56,981 nucleotides of DNA from Fusicatenibacter sp. (lineage in GTDB: Bacteria; Bacillota; Clostridia; Lachnospirales; Lachnospiraceae), in contig JALEOU010000025.1 in NCBI GenBank assembly GCA_022766945.1, positions 1 to 56,981 of the forward strand, given 5' to 3'. A program made the translations under genes and the position numbers. Below the pieces are notes generated by a model. That model was not told the origin of the DNA, ran no database searches, and saw only the letters and a list, made by a program, of their open reading frames with translations. Position 1 is the stretch's first letter, and each line of letters starts with the position of its first letter. Below are positions 17,888-26,854 of the stretch, piece by piece.

Positions 17888-18946
17888 CTAAACCGAAAGC
17901 TCCATTTGACAGTCATAGGGTTCTTTTTCCACATGAATCCTGCTGTATTCCTCTGCTTCACGACATCCGACCGCGCGGTAAAAAGCCTGACTCTCCACGG
18001 AGGAATGCGCTGAGATATACAGTTTTTCCGCACCATGGGTTCCTGCCCATGCTTTTGCCTGTTCGATCAGCCGCCGTCCGATGCCGCAGCCGCGCATCTC
18101 CTCCGTCACATGCAGGCTGGAAAGCTCCAGATATTGCTTCCGGCTGCCGAACAGCACTGGTTCCACTGATACAAACCCCTGAAGTTTTTCCGCCTCAAAA
18201 GTGCCGAACACAGCTCCTCCGCTCTCCACGGTATGTTTCAGGCATTTCACCAGATATTCATAATCCTGATCCGTCCACTCCTCTGTAAAAGGATTGTCAA
18301 TCACAACCCAGCTGCCATTTCGTTTCCGCCAACATTTTGTCACCTGCTGATGTCTGTGAAATCCCGAAAACACTTCTGTGCAAATCTCCTCCTGGGTGAG
18401 TTCTCTGATCGTCATCCTTTGCTTCAGATACGCCAGAAACTCCGGTGTTTTTGACCAGTATCTGATGCCCCAGTTCTCGAAATTCCATTCTTCCATATAG
18501 TCATTGCATTCGTAGTCTATATAATAAAGTTTTCCATTCGCCGGAATAAAATTGGTCGGAAAATAATCGATATTCGTATGCGCCGCGTAAAGCAGACTGC
18601 ACATCTCCTTTACCTGGCTGATATACTCTTCCCGCATCCGATCCTCTTTTATCAGATCGAAAATGGTATCTCCCTCTATGTATTCCTTTAAGATCCGTTC
18701 CTGCTTCACATCCACATCCAGCAGTTTGGGAATCGTAATCCCGATTCCAAGAAGCCGGTCATAATCTCCAAGCTCTGCCTCCATCTTGTTGCCGAACTGA
18801 TAATAGCTGCAAGGTTCATGATGAATCTGCTTGAGTACATAACTGCCGGACTCATCTTCCGTCAGATAAGAGTATCCGCCCTTTCCTTTTCCCAGCAGGC
18901 GAATCACACGGTATTCTTTTTCATTTACAGTCATTGTCTCTTTCAT
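17888..18946 (-). CDS. protein-kinase-like domain fused to GNAT acetyltransferase
   Basis: 352 residues in two domains. Residues 1-177 resemble small protein/aminoglycoside kinases: glycine loop GKGKGGYSY (19-27), ATP lysine K39, catalytic loop D127-x4-N132 in NIDYFPTN, and metal aspartate D144 in YYIDYE. Residues 178-350 are a GNAT domain with the acetyl-CoA loop RGCGIG (285-290). Both active sites look intact. No usable ribosome site lies at the domain boundary, so it is a true fusion. Substrates are unknown; small-molecule or stress-related modification is a guess. The ATG follows GGAATAGGAAG. Confidence 0.75.
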   Translation of the reverse strand: MKETMTVNEKEYRVIRLLGKGKGGYSYLTEDESGSYVLKQIHHEPCSYYQFGNKMEAELGDYDRLLGIGITIPKLLDVDVKQERILKEYIEGDTIFDLIKEDRMREEYISQVKEMCSLLYAAHTNIDYFPTNFIPANGKLYYIDYECNDYMEEWNFENWGIRYWSKTPEFLAYLKQRMTIRELTQEEICTEVFSGFHRHQQVTKCWRKRNGSWVVIDNPFTEEWTDQDYEYLVKCLKHTVESGGAVFGTFEAEKLQGFVSVEPVLFGSRKQYLELSSLHVTEEMRGCGIGRRLIEQAKAWAGTHGAEKLYISAHSSVESQAFYRAVGCREAEEYSRIHVEKEPYDCQMELSV

Positions 18947-19000
18947 CTTCCTATTCCCTTTCAGTTTTTCTCCTTCCTTACCGTACTTTGGAACTCCATC

Positions 19001-19933
19001 CTACACGTCTCTCTGCAGATATTGTTCCAGTATTCGGAGTCCTTCTTCTACACTCGTCCCCAGAATCTCCTGTGTCTTTTTGAAATCATATACTTTATGC
19101 AGCCTGTCATGAACCTCAAAAAATTTCTCTTTCCCATATTTTTTCAGGAATATGGCCTGTGCCTTACACGCATATGCCCCGTCCTGATCCGGTTGATAGA
19201 ATCCTTTTTCACACGTTTCCAGTTCCGCGCACGCATAACAGCCATCAAGCCCTTTCTTTTTGCAGCAGTCCGCATTCGGACATCTTCCTTTTTCGTAAAG
19301 AGTTCCATAGGAACAGCAGTTAAAAACGGAACGGCAGCCTCCGCACCATTCGCCCAAAAAACAATGCTTACAGGAAAATCCGCAGTATGCCGTCATATCT
19401 GTGTGTTCTTTTGCTTTCTTTACAATCTCCGCTTTCCATATCGCACCATTTTCATACCGTTTCTGCCGTTCCGCTCCATCTCCTGTCAGGCTTTTCCGGT
19501 ATACGCGCGCATCTTCACCGTTGATACTCCGGTCCATCCGCATGAATTCATAGCCGTACCTCTCATACAATCCGACGTGGTCAGTGGAAATATAGACAGC
19601 TTCCCGTCCCATAACCGTTGCAATACTCTCTGCATACTCCAGCAGCATTCCTGCATAACGATGTCCTCTGTATTCCGGAAACGTGTATACAAAGTCAATC
19701 CATGGGGACAGATCAGTAGGCCAAATCTCATCCAGCGGAGCAAAAGTGCAAAACGCAATCAGCTCTTCCCCCTCTGCAAGCAGAAAAACAAGCGCAGTTT
19801 CTCCGATCTTTTTTTTCAGTGTATTCTCGCAAAGAAGCTGATGCAGATACACTCCGGCACTCCAATCACATTTTCCGATCTCTCTGCGCCAGTGTTCCTG
19901 ATTTGGGGCAGTAAAATATTCGATGATTTCCAT
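19001..19933 (-). CDS. GNAT acetyltransferase with C-terminal DUF3795 cysteine-rich domain
   Basis: 310 residues. Residues 1-150 form a GNAT fold with the acetyl-CoA loop YRGHRYAGMLL and a late YERYGYE typical of the family. From about residue 180 a cysteine-rich DUF3795 segment follows, beginning AYCGFSCKHC and carrying more than a dozen cysteines, probably for zinc or iron-sulfur binding. The domain partner suggests acetylation linked to metal or redox state; the function is unknown. The ATG follows AAGGAGAAAGA. Confidence 0.75.
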   Translation of the reverse strand: MEIIEYFTAPNQEHWRREIGKCDWSAGVYLHQLLCENTLKKKIGETALVFLLAEGEELIAFCTFAPLDEIWPTDLSPWIDFVYTFPEYRGHRYAGMLLEYAESIATVMGREAVYISTDHVGLYERYGYEFMRMDRSINGEDARVYRKSLTGDGAERQKRYENGAIWKAEIVKKAKEHTDMTAYCGFSCKHCFLGEWCGGCRSVFNCCSYGTLYEKGRCPNADCCKKKGLDGCYACAELETCEKGFYQPDQDGAYACKAQAIFLKKYGKEKFFEVHDRLHKVYDFKKTQEILGTSVEEGLRILEQYLQRDV

Positions 19934-20054
19934 TCTTTCTCCTTTTTCGTTCGCAGAATTTAAATATTACATTATTATACTTCCGATACCCGTTCTGCAA
20001 AAGTCCCAAAATCCATATTTTTGTGTCGATTCTAAAGGTATATCATCCTAAAAA

Positions 20055-20369
20055 TCATTCCGGGAGGATCATATCCCAGAGGTTGTCATCCGGATGATAT
20101 CTGAGAATAAACTCCCGCATACACGCATCCACACCTGCCCTGCAGTCATATCGGTACATCAGTACTCCTGCATAATATTTCTTATCTGATTTCACCACCT
20201 CAATGTCTTTCAGCAGATGCCGGATACCCTCTCCATCCTCATATTTGATCATCCGCGGAATCATTTTTCCTGTGCTGGTAAACCAGCAATCCACCGCCAC
20301 CTTTTGCGGCACACCGCAGATTTCCTTTTCCTGAAGTTTTTCTGTTTCCATCCCAATCGCGAATCCCAT
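20055..20369 (-). CDS. uncharacterised small protein downstream of Y-family polymerase
   Basis: 104 residues, not recognised. It is soluble, with a predicted mix of strands and helices and no known motif; three cysteines lie in CGVPQKVAVDC and near the C-terminal YDCRAGVDAC. A near-perfect ribosome site, AGGAGGTGAT, precedes the ATG, and only 13 bases separate it from the polymerase stop. Tight coupling to a LexA-controlled polymerase suggests a role in the SOS response or as a polymerase partner; this is inference. Confidence 0.7.
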   Translation of the reverse strand: MGFAIGMETEKLQEKEICGVPQKVAVDCWFTSTGKMIPRMIKYEDGEGIRHLLKDIEVVKSDKKYYAGVLMYRYDCRAGVDACMREFILRYHPDDNLWDMILPE

Positions 20370-20382
20370 CCGGCATCACCTC

Positions 20383-21645
20383 CTATTCGATCGTGATTTT
20401 CTCATAATCCACACTTCTCTTTTCCCGACTGATCCCGCCGGACATATGATCAATCCTGCTTCCAACAAAAGCCGCCCGTTTCAGGGAATCTCTGCCGTAG
20501 CGCATACGAATCTGATCCACTGTTCTGTCCATCTGTTCCAGCTTCTCATAATCTGTCATATCAAACATATCGATCTGACGCATATCCATCCGGTCCCTGA
20601 TCCGGCTGGTATGAATTCCCAGATGCCGGATCGACTTCCCGTTCCAGAGAGAATCAAACAGCTGACAGGCACAGCGATGAATCTCAATCGTGATATTTGT
20701 CGCATTCGTTAACGTCATCTGATGACTCGTATACTGCAGATCATACGTTTTGATTCCGACAGCAATCACCTCAGCCCTGACGTTCGCCGCACGCAGTCTG
20801 GTTCCCACAGTCTCAGAAAGAGCCAGCAAAACCAATTTTGCGGTGGAAGCGTCCGTGACATCAAACGCGATCGTGGTACTGTTTCCATATCCTTTATTTG
20901 CCGGAGCTTCCGGCTGCACCACAGAGACATCCAAACCATTTGCAAATGCCCAGATCACTTCCCCCTGCTTCTTCAAATGACTTCGAAGCATCGCCGGATC
21001 CGCAGCAGCAAGCTCCCCAATCACATGAATCCCCATGTCGAACAGCTTCCTGGCAGTAGCCCGTCCGACAAAAAACAGATCTGTGACGGGCAGCGGCCAC
21101 ATTTTACGCTCAATCTCATACTTCCAGAGTGTATGAACACGATCCGGCTTCTGAAAATCACTTGCCATCTTAGCCAGCAGTTTGTTCTCCGATACTCCAA
21201 TATTGACAGTAAATCCAAGTTCCTCCCTGATCTGATTCCGTATCCGGTTTGCCGCTGTCAGCGGATCACCCCAAAGTTCCCCGGTCCCTGTCATGTCAAT
21301 AAATGCCTCATCCACACTGTACTGTTCCACATCCGGAGAATACTGCCGCAGGATCTCAATAAAAGCGGCGGAGCATTTCTCATACAGTCCGTAGTTCGGT
21401 GGAACCAGCTTCAGCTGCGGACACTTCTGGAGTGCCTCTGTGATACTCTCACCGGTCTTAATCTGATATTTTTTCGCCGGAATCGATTTCGCAAGGATAA
21501 TTCCATGACGCATCGCCATATCTCCGCCAACAGCAGAAACTTCCTTTCGTAAATCCACCTTTCCGCCCAGATGATAGAGACGATAAACAGCTTCCCAGGA
21601 AAGAAAGGCCGAATTCACATCAATATGAAAAATCACTCTTTTCAA
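20383..21645 (-). CDS. Y-family DNA polymerase (DinB/UmuC-like)
   Basis: 420-residue error-prone translesion polymerase. The N-terminal HIDVNSAFLSWEA carries the first catalytic acidic residue, and YSVDEAFIDMTG carries the catalytic DE pair. NIGVSENKLLAKMAS matches the thumb/fingers conserved region, and a little-finger domain follows. I choose a TTG start at 21645 because no ATG lies near the conserved N-terminus; AAAGGAGG stands 11 bases upstream and the protein then reads (M)KRVIFHID like its relatives. The SOS-type promoter is described separately. It is followed by a coupled unknown gene. Confidence 0.88.
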   Translation of the reverse strand: MKRVIFHIDVNSAFLSWEAVYRLYHLGGKVDLRKEVSAVGGDMAMRHGIILAKSIPAKKYQIKTGESITEALQKCPQLKLVPPNYGLYEKCSAAFIEILRQYSPDVEQYSVDEAFIDMTGTGELWGDPLTAANRIRNQIREELGFTVNIGVSENKLLAKMASDFQKPDRVHTLWKYEIERKMWPLPVTDLFFVGRATARKLFDMGIHVIGELAAADPAMLRSHLKKQGEVIWAFANGLDVSVVQPEAPANKGYGNSTTIAFDVTDASTAKLVLLALSETVGTRLRAANVRAEVIAVGIKTYDLQYTSHQMTLTNATNITIEIHRCACQLFDSLWNGKSIRHLGIHTSRIRDRMDMRQIDMFDMTDYEKLEQMDRTVDQIRMRYGRDSLKRAAFVGSRIDHMSGGISREKRSVDYEKITIE

Positions 21646-21701
21646 ACAAACGTTCGCCTCCTTTCTCTCAATATTATAGCGAACACACGTTCTTTTGACA
21701 A
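21643..21701 (-). promoter_or_regulatory. SOS promoter with two LexA-type boxes
   Basis: Minus strand: TTGTCA (21701-21696), 17-base spacer, TATAAT (21678-21673). Inside the spacer lies AGAACGTGTGTTCG (21693-21680), 13 of 14 to the Gram-positive LexA box CGAACRNRYGTTCG. A second, weaker match CGAACGTTTGTTTG (21656-21643, 12 of 14) overlaps the ribosome site and start codon. LexA control of the polymerase operon is therefore strongly suggested. Confidence 0.8.
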
Positions 21702-21737
21702 GAGTAATTTTCTGGAAATACAAATGCTCTCCATACC

Positions 21738-21802
21738 AAAAGGTTCCGGGCACCTTATTGCTGCACGCATATCGCATGCCGATAAGGTGTCCGGAACCTT
21801 TT
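21738..21802. terminator. long hairpin terminator after the GH31 gene
   Basis: Two 21-base arms (21738-21758 and 21782-21802) pair with one G-U mismatch around a 23-base loop. The stem is flanked by AAAA and TTTT, so it can act in both directions. It separates the GH31 stop from the polymerase promoter. Confidence 0.8.
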
Positions 21803-21817
21803 ATGCTCTGGCTCTGT

Positions 21818-23827
21818 TTATTTTACCCGCTCAAATACCGGAATGTACTCCAGCGGCGCTTTTGCCGTGATCCACTGTCCGCCTGTAAGAATCTCTGTCT
21901 GATCCTCTGCGTTGGTATCTGCCCATGTTCCTTCCGGCAGATATACCTGGCGTTCTCTCATCCCGGCCTCCAGAATCGGCGCTACCAGATATTTATCACC
22001 AAACATATACTGATCTTCCAGTTTCCAGCAAATGGCATCCTGCGGGAATTCATAGAACATCGTCCGAAGAAGCGGTGCACCCGTTTCCGACGCTTCTTTC
22101 ATCAATGCCTCCAGATAAGGCTTCATCGCCCATCTTCTTTCCAGGTTCTTTTTCAGAATCGCAAATACTTCTTCTCCGTAGCTCCACAGTTCATTTGCCT
22201 GTCCGGTATACAGATAACCGCCTCCCCATTCCTGATCGGACAGTGGTTTTATGTTATGAGGTCCCCGATCCCCGTGCATTCTCAGAATCGGCGTAAAGAC
22301 CGCATACTCAAACCATCTGATCAGCAGTTCATGGAACATGGGATCATTTACATCCCAGGTCATAAATCCTCCGATATCCGTATTCCACCATGGAATACCC
22401 GCAAGACCCATGTTCAGTCCGGCTGCCACCTGATCACGCAGAGATTCAAAGGTACTGTTTACGTCTCCTGACCAGAGCAGTGCACCGTATTTCTGGCTTC
22501 CCACCCAGCCGCAGCGTACCAGATGGCAAATCTCTTTTTCTTTCCCGTCTGCCTTTAATCCATCATAGAAGGTTTTGGCAATCAGTTTCGGGTACAGATT
22601 ACTGACTTCCAGTGCAGTTCCAAGATAATAGCGGTAATTACTGTAATCATACACTCCGAAATCCGGCTCGCAGTTATCCAGCCAGAACATATCAATTCCC
22701 AGATCCGCGTAGTTCTTCTTGCAGGTCTCCCACAGGAATTTCTGTGCTTCCGGATTGGTAACATCGATCGAAATACAGTCTCCCTGAAAATCATAGGTCT
22801 GCATGCTGCCATGTTCTGTTTTGATCAAAAGTCCTCTGTCCAGAAGTTCCTGGAAATTCTCACTCTTGCGGTCCACGTTCGGCCAAACCGATACCACAAC
22901 CTTCGTACCCATTGCGTGAAGTTCCTCACACATCGCCTTTGGATCCGGCCAGTATACCGGATCAAAATGCCAGTCTCCCTGTCTGGTCCAGTGGAAGAAA
23001 TCGATGATAATGACATCCAGTTTAATACCCAGCCTCTTGTATTCTCTCGCAACACTCAACACTTCTTCCTGCGTGCGGTATCTTAACTTACACTGCCACA
23101 GACCAAGCAGTCCTTCCGGCAGCATCGGAGCACGCCCTACAACTTCCGTATAATTCCGGACAATCGCGGACGGATCCTCATCTGCCGTGATCCAGTAATC
23201 AATTTCCTGTGCAGCATCCGCTTTCCACTCGGTGTAATTTTTCCCAAATGTGGCAGTGCCTACACCCGGATGGTTCCACAAAAAACCATAGCCCAGACTG
23301 GATACTGCAAAAGGAATGGATACCTGGGAATTTCTCTGCGCCAGCTCCAGAGTGCATCCCTTCAGATCCAGATAGGACTGCTGATACTGTCCCATTCCAA
23401 AGAACTGCTCTCCGTCATTTCCGTCAAATCTTACCGTCAGCGCATAGTGTCCTCCAATGATTGGCTGATAATGTCTTCCGGTCAGTTTCAGGCAAATACT
23501 CTCTTTGGAAACCGTCGGATCATAGTTGCGATGATACTCCTGCAAAAACTTCTTTCCGTCCTTAAAGAACTGCAGCACACCGTTCCGATTAATTGTAATT
23601 TTCAGACGTCCGTTGGTGATGCTGGCATTCTGCTCTTCCCGGGAAATTTCAATTTCTGCCTTTTTGCCCTCTTCACTGACTTCTTCCTCCAGTGCCCAGT
23701 TCTGTCCGGTAAACTCCGGATACCTGGTGGCACGCACGCGAAGCGCATTCTTTCCCCAGGGCTCAATCAGAAGTTTTTCACCCTGATGATTCATCAATAC
23801 TCCATTGTTCCATTTTCTCAACTGCAT
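21818..23827 (-). CDS. glycoside hydrolase family 31 (alpha-glucosidase/alpha-xylosidase type)
   Basis: 669-residue retaining alpha-glycosidase. The catalytic nucleophile is D384 in DMFWLDNCEPD, with the probable acid/base D455 in WSGDVNSTFESL and the WWNTDIGGF block conserved in GH31. An N-terminal beta-sandwich precedes the barrel. There is no signal peptide, so it is cytoplasmic and probably cleaves imported oligosaccharides. Glucoside versus xyloside specificity cannot be told. The start is at the ATG 8 bases after AAGGAGG; earlier in-frame starts to 23881 lack a ribosome site. It is divergent from an AraC regulator that likely controls it. Confidence 0.9.
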   Translation of the reverse strand: MQLRKWNNGVLMNHQGEKLLIEPWGKNALRVRATRYPEFTGQNWALEEEVSEEGKKAEIEISREEQNASITNGRLKITINRNGVLQFFKDGKKFLQEYHRNYDPTVSKESICLKLTGRHYQPIIGGHYALTVRFDGNDGEQFFGMGQYQQSYLDLKGCTLELAQRNSQVSIPFAVSSLGYGFLWNHPGVGTATFGKNYTEWKADAAQEIDYWITADEDPSAIVRNYTEVVGRAPMLPEGLLGLWQCKLRYRTQEEVLSVAREYKRLGIKLDVIIIDFFHWTRQGDWHFDPVYWPDPKAMCEELHAMGTKVVVSVWPNVDRKSENFQELLDRGLLIKTEHGSMQTYDFQGDCISIDVTNPEAQKFLWETCKKNYADLGIDMFWLDNCEPDFGVYDYSNYRYYLGTALEVSNLYPKLIAKTFYDGLKADGKEKEICHLVRCGWVGSQKYGALLWSGDVNSTFESLRDQVAAGLNMGLAGIPWWNTDIGGFMTWDVNDPMFHELLIRWFEYAVFTPILRMHGDRGPHNIKPLSDQEWGGGYLYTGQANELWSYGEEVFAILKKNLERRWAMKPYLEALMKEASETGAPLLRTMFYEFPQDAICWKLEDQYMFGDKYLVAPILEAGMRERQVYLPEGTWADTNAEDQTEILTGGQWITAKAPLEYIPVFERVK

Positions 23828-23909
23828 TCCGTAATCCTCCTTACTTCCCTGCGCATCAAAAAAGTTTCTCATCCGCTGCAATTGTTACTTGTGTCTTTTT
23901 TCTAATTGT

Positions 23910-23974
23910 ATTATAATGCCTGTGAAGTCCTGATTTCTTGAATCATTTTCACAGATACTGACACAATCTTCACA
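23910..23974. promoter_or_regulatory. GH31/araC intergenic region with TTCACA repeats
   Basis: TTCACA occurs at 23948 and 23969, direct repeats exactly 21 bases apart, the geometry of AraC-type half-sites. An inverted copy CTGTGAA lies at 23920, beside a minus-strand -10 box TATAAT (23915-23910) that lacks a good -35. This fits activator-dependent transcription of the GH31 gene by the adjacent AraC protein. Confidence 0.45.
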
Positions 23975-24031
23975 TATCACAGATTTCCTTTCCCCCTGAC
24001 TGCTTTCCGCTCATGCAAAGGAGTAAACTCT

Positions 24032-24904
24032 ATGGAACGCTATCCTATCCTGGTCGAGGAACAGACCACCCACGGCCCTGCCACATTTCCCTGTGCCGTC
24101 TATCAGGTAAAGGCTGCACAAAATAAGAGAGAAAAAATCTACTGCCACTGGCATAAGGAAGTCGAACTGCTTCTGATTCTCGCGGGGAGTGCTTCTCTGT
24201 ACATCGGTCAAAAAATCTATCCTATTTCTGCCGGCACTTTTGCGCTGATTCCTTCCAATGCAGTCCATATGGTACTTGGAGATGAGAATACCGAATTCCG
24301 TTTTATCGCCATTGTATTTCATCCTGATTTTCTGCGCAGTTTCGGCAGTGATTCGATTCAGGAAAAATATCTGTCGCCTCTGTTCCAATGGCAGTTTGAC
24401 TGCTCGCCTGTCTTATCAAATGATCCTGCCTTCTGCGATTTGATTCTGGATATCACTTCAGCCTATCAGGAAAAGGCGGATGGATATGAGCTATACATTA
24501 AGGCATGCTTACTGCAGCTTTGCTTTCTGCTCTATCAGTATGCAAAGGACTTTCAGTTTCAGAAACAGGATTCAAAGGATTATCGGATCTCCTTCATCAA
24601 AGAAATGATGCTTTACCTGCAGGAGCAATACAGTGAAACCGTAACGCTGTCAGAAATGGCCGATCATTTCCACATCAGCAAGGGACATCTGTGCCGTTTC
24701 TTTAAGGAAATGACCAATATGTCCCCCATTGATTATCTGAATTATTATCGGATTCATAAAAGTTCCCAGCTGCTGCGCGATACAGACCTTTCCATCAGCA
24801 CGGTAGCCGGACAAGCCGGCTTTAACAATATCAGCTATTACAATCGGACATTCCGCAAATATATGCACATGACCCCCGGTGAATATCGAAAAAATCTGGT
24901 ATGA
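24032..24904 (+). CDS. AraC family transcriptional regulator
   Basis: 290 residues with an N-terminal cupin sugar-sensing domain (residues about 25-110, including HKEVELLLILAG) and a C-terminal double helix-turn-helix. The second helix-turn-helix ends in the family signature FNNISYYNRTFRKYMHMTPGEYR. The ATG follows AAAGGAGTAAACTCT. Divergent from the GH31 gene, it is the probable activator in response to an oligosaccharide. Confidence 0.92.
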   Translation: MERYPILVEEQTTHGPATFPCAVYQVKAAQNKREKIYCHWHKEVELLLILAGSASLYIGQKIYPISAGTFALIPSNAVHMVLGDENTEFRFIAIVFHPDFLRSFGSDSIQEKYLSPLFQWQFDCSPVLSNDPAFCDLILDITSAYQEKADGYELYIKACLLQLCFLLYQYAKDFQFQKQDSKDYRISFIKEMMLYLQEQYSETVTLSEMADHFHISKGHLCRFFKEMTNMSPIDYLNYYRIHKSSQLLRDTDLSISTVAGQAGFNNISYYNRTFRKYMHMTPGEYRKNLV

Positions 24905-24929
24905 ACCGAAAGTTCCTCCGGAGGAGCGT

Positions 24930-26084
24930 TCATCTCACCTCATAATCATCCAAAAAATTGTAATACTCCTCATCCTTGTGATACCCGATCACGGTGCGCA
25001 GATTGATGTTTCTCACACTGTTGAAAATGTTCGTCTCGATCACATCACTGGTATTTCGAAACTGCGCAATCAGCGCTTTCATTTCATCGCGTTTGGAACC
25101 TCTGCCGCCTCCGCAGCTGACACAGTTTTCCGTGAACCGACAGGCACACTGAATAAAATGAAGGCCATTGGAGTCTCTCCATGCCTTGATAGCCTCCTCC
25201 TTTATAAGATACAGCGGCCGGATCAGTTCCATTCCTGCAAAATGCTGACTGTGGAGCTTTGGCATCATAGTCTCTATCTTTCCACTGTACAGCATTCCCA
25301 TCAGGATCGTCTCAATCACATCGTCGAAGTGATGCCCCAATGCAATTTTATTACATCCCAGTTCCTTCGCCTTCGCGTACAGATAACCTCTGCGCATGCG
25401 GGCACATAGATAGCAGGGATTCCGCTCAATTCCGGCGACTGTATCAAAAATCCGGCTCTCAAAAACGGTCAGTGGAATCCCTAAAAGTTTTGCATTGTCC
25501 TGTATAATCTTCCAGTTATCCGCGTTATACCCCGGGTTCATCACAAGGAAAACTGCCTCAAATGGGATTTTGCCATGCTTTTGCAATTCCTGGATCAGTT
25601 TTGCCATAAGCATGGAATCTTTTCCTCCGGAAATACAAACTGCCACTTTATCTCCTTCTTGAATCAGCTGGTATTCATTTAATGCCTTGGTAAACGGCCT
25701 CCAAATACTTTTTCGATATTTTTTGATAATGCTTCTCTCAATTTCTTTCGTTTTTTCCTGACGTTTTTCTTCTGATTCCTTTTCCATATACCTGGAAAGC
25801 GACAATTTCAGGTAAGAACGGTATCCACCGTCAATATTGACTGCATCATAGCCTGCTTTCTCCAGCTGTTCGACATACTCCCGACTGCGTTCACCAGTGT
25901 GACATAAAAGGCAGATCGTTTTTTCTTTTGGCAGTTCCGCCTTTCGCTTGTCGAACTCTTCCATGGGAATACAAATCGCCCCCGGAAAAGTCCCCCTGGC
26001 ATACTGTTCTCTGGGACGGAGATCAACAATGCAACACTCCCTTTTCTTCTTTCGTTCCAACTCTTCGATAGTAATTTCTTTCAT
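24930..26084 (-). CDS. rhodanese domain fused to TtcA-like PP-loop tRNA thiolase
   Basis: 384 residues. Residues 1-95 form a rhodanese domain with active C61 in CLLCHTGERS. Residues 110-384 form a PP-loop ATPase of the TtcA/TtuA group: SGGKDS at 152-157, a CYLC motif at 224-227, GHHFDD at 250-255, and a cysteine cluster at 313, 315, 321 and 324. TtcA-type enzymes activate a tRNA base with ATP and add sulfur through an iron-sulfur cluster; the fused rhodanese could deliver persulfide sulfur. The start is at the ATG overlapping the tcdA stop by 4 bases, after GGAGGCGAC. The target base is not certain. Confidence 0.82.
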   Translation of the reverse strand: MKEITIEELERKKKRECCIVDLRPREQYARGTFPGAICIPMEEFDKRKAELPKEKTICLLCHTGERSREYVEQLEKAGYDAVNIDGGYRSYLKLSLSRYMEKESEEKRQEKTKEIERSIIKKYRKSIWRPFTKALNEYQLIQEGDKVAVCISGGKDSMLMAKLIQELQKHGKIPFEAVFLVMNPGYNADNWKIIQDNAKLLGIPLTVFESRIFDTVAGIERNPCYLCARMRRGYLYAKAKELGCNKIALGHHFDDVIETILMGMLYSGKIETMMPKLHSQHFAGMELIRPLYLIKEEAIKAWRDSNGLHFIQCACRFTENCVSCGGGRGSKRDEMKALIAQFRNTSDVIETNIFNSVRNINLRTVIGYHKDEEYYNFLDDYEVR

Positions 26085-26854
26085 GTCGCCTCCATCATTG
26101 AGATCTCTGTCAGATCCCGCACGACTTCCCCTGCGATGATCAGACCTGCGACAGATGGCACAAATGCTACACTCCCGGGAATGTCTCTTCGCTCTGTACA
26201 TTTATGTTTGGCTCCGGGCGGACAGATACAGTGTGTTCTGCAGCTGATGGACAGATCCTCCAGGGGTCTTCTCGGTTTTTCTTCTGAATATACTACTTTT
26301 AATTTTTTGACACCCCGCCTTTTTAGCTCCCTTCGCATTACTTTCGCCAACGGACACATTTTTGTTTTGTAAATATCAGCCACCCGAAATGCCGATGCAT
26401 CCAGCTTGTTTCCGGCTCCCATGCAGCTGATCACCGGTATGCCCTTTTTCTGTGCCTGCAAAATAATTTCTATCTTTGCTGTCACAGTGTCCACGGCATC
26501 TATCACATAATCATATTCCTCAAACGGAAATTGCTCCGCATTTTCCGGGAGAAAAAAGCATTTATGAACCGTCACTTCCACATTCGGATTGATTTCCAGC
26601 ATACGTTCTTTCATAACATCTGCCTTATATTTCCCTACGGTTTTTCTTGTGGCGATGATCTGTCGGTTCAAATTCGTGAGACACACTTTATCATCATCAA
26701 TCAGATCAAAGGCACCGATGCCGCTTCGCACAAGTGCTTCACAGGCGTAGCCTCCTACGCCGCCAATTTCAAATACAGCCACTCTGGACTCCATCAGAAG
26801 ATCCATCGCGTCTTTTCCAATCAAAAGCTGAGTTCTCGAAAACTGATTTAACAT
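26081..26854 (-). CDS. tcdA: tRNA threonylcarbamoyladenosine dehydratase
   Basis: 257-residue ThiF/MoeB-type E1-like enzyme that cyclises t6A37 to ct6A in tRNA. It shows the adenylation loop GVGGYACEALVRSG, IDDDKVCLTNLNRQ, and ISCMGAGNKLD near residue 140, with the cysteine-containing CICPPGAKHKC stretch typical of TcdA. The ATG follows AGAAAGGAATCAA. It overlaps the next gene by four bases, which gives a coupled tRNA-modification pair. Confidence 0.9.
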   Translation of the reverse strand: MLNQFSRTQLLIGKDAMDLLMESRVAVFEIGGVGGYACEALVRSGIGAFDLIDDDKVCLTNLNRQIIATRKTVGKYKADVMKERMLEINPNVEVTVHKCFFLPENAEQFPFEEYDYVIDAVDTVTAKIEIILQAQKKGIPVISCMGAGNKLDASAFRVADIYKTKMCPLAKVMRRELKRRGVKKLKVVYSEEKPRRPLEDLSISCRTHCICPPGAKHKCTERRDIPGSVAFVPSVAGLIIAGEVVRDLTEISMMEAT

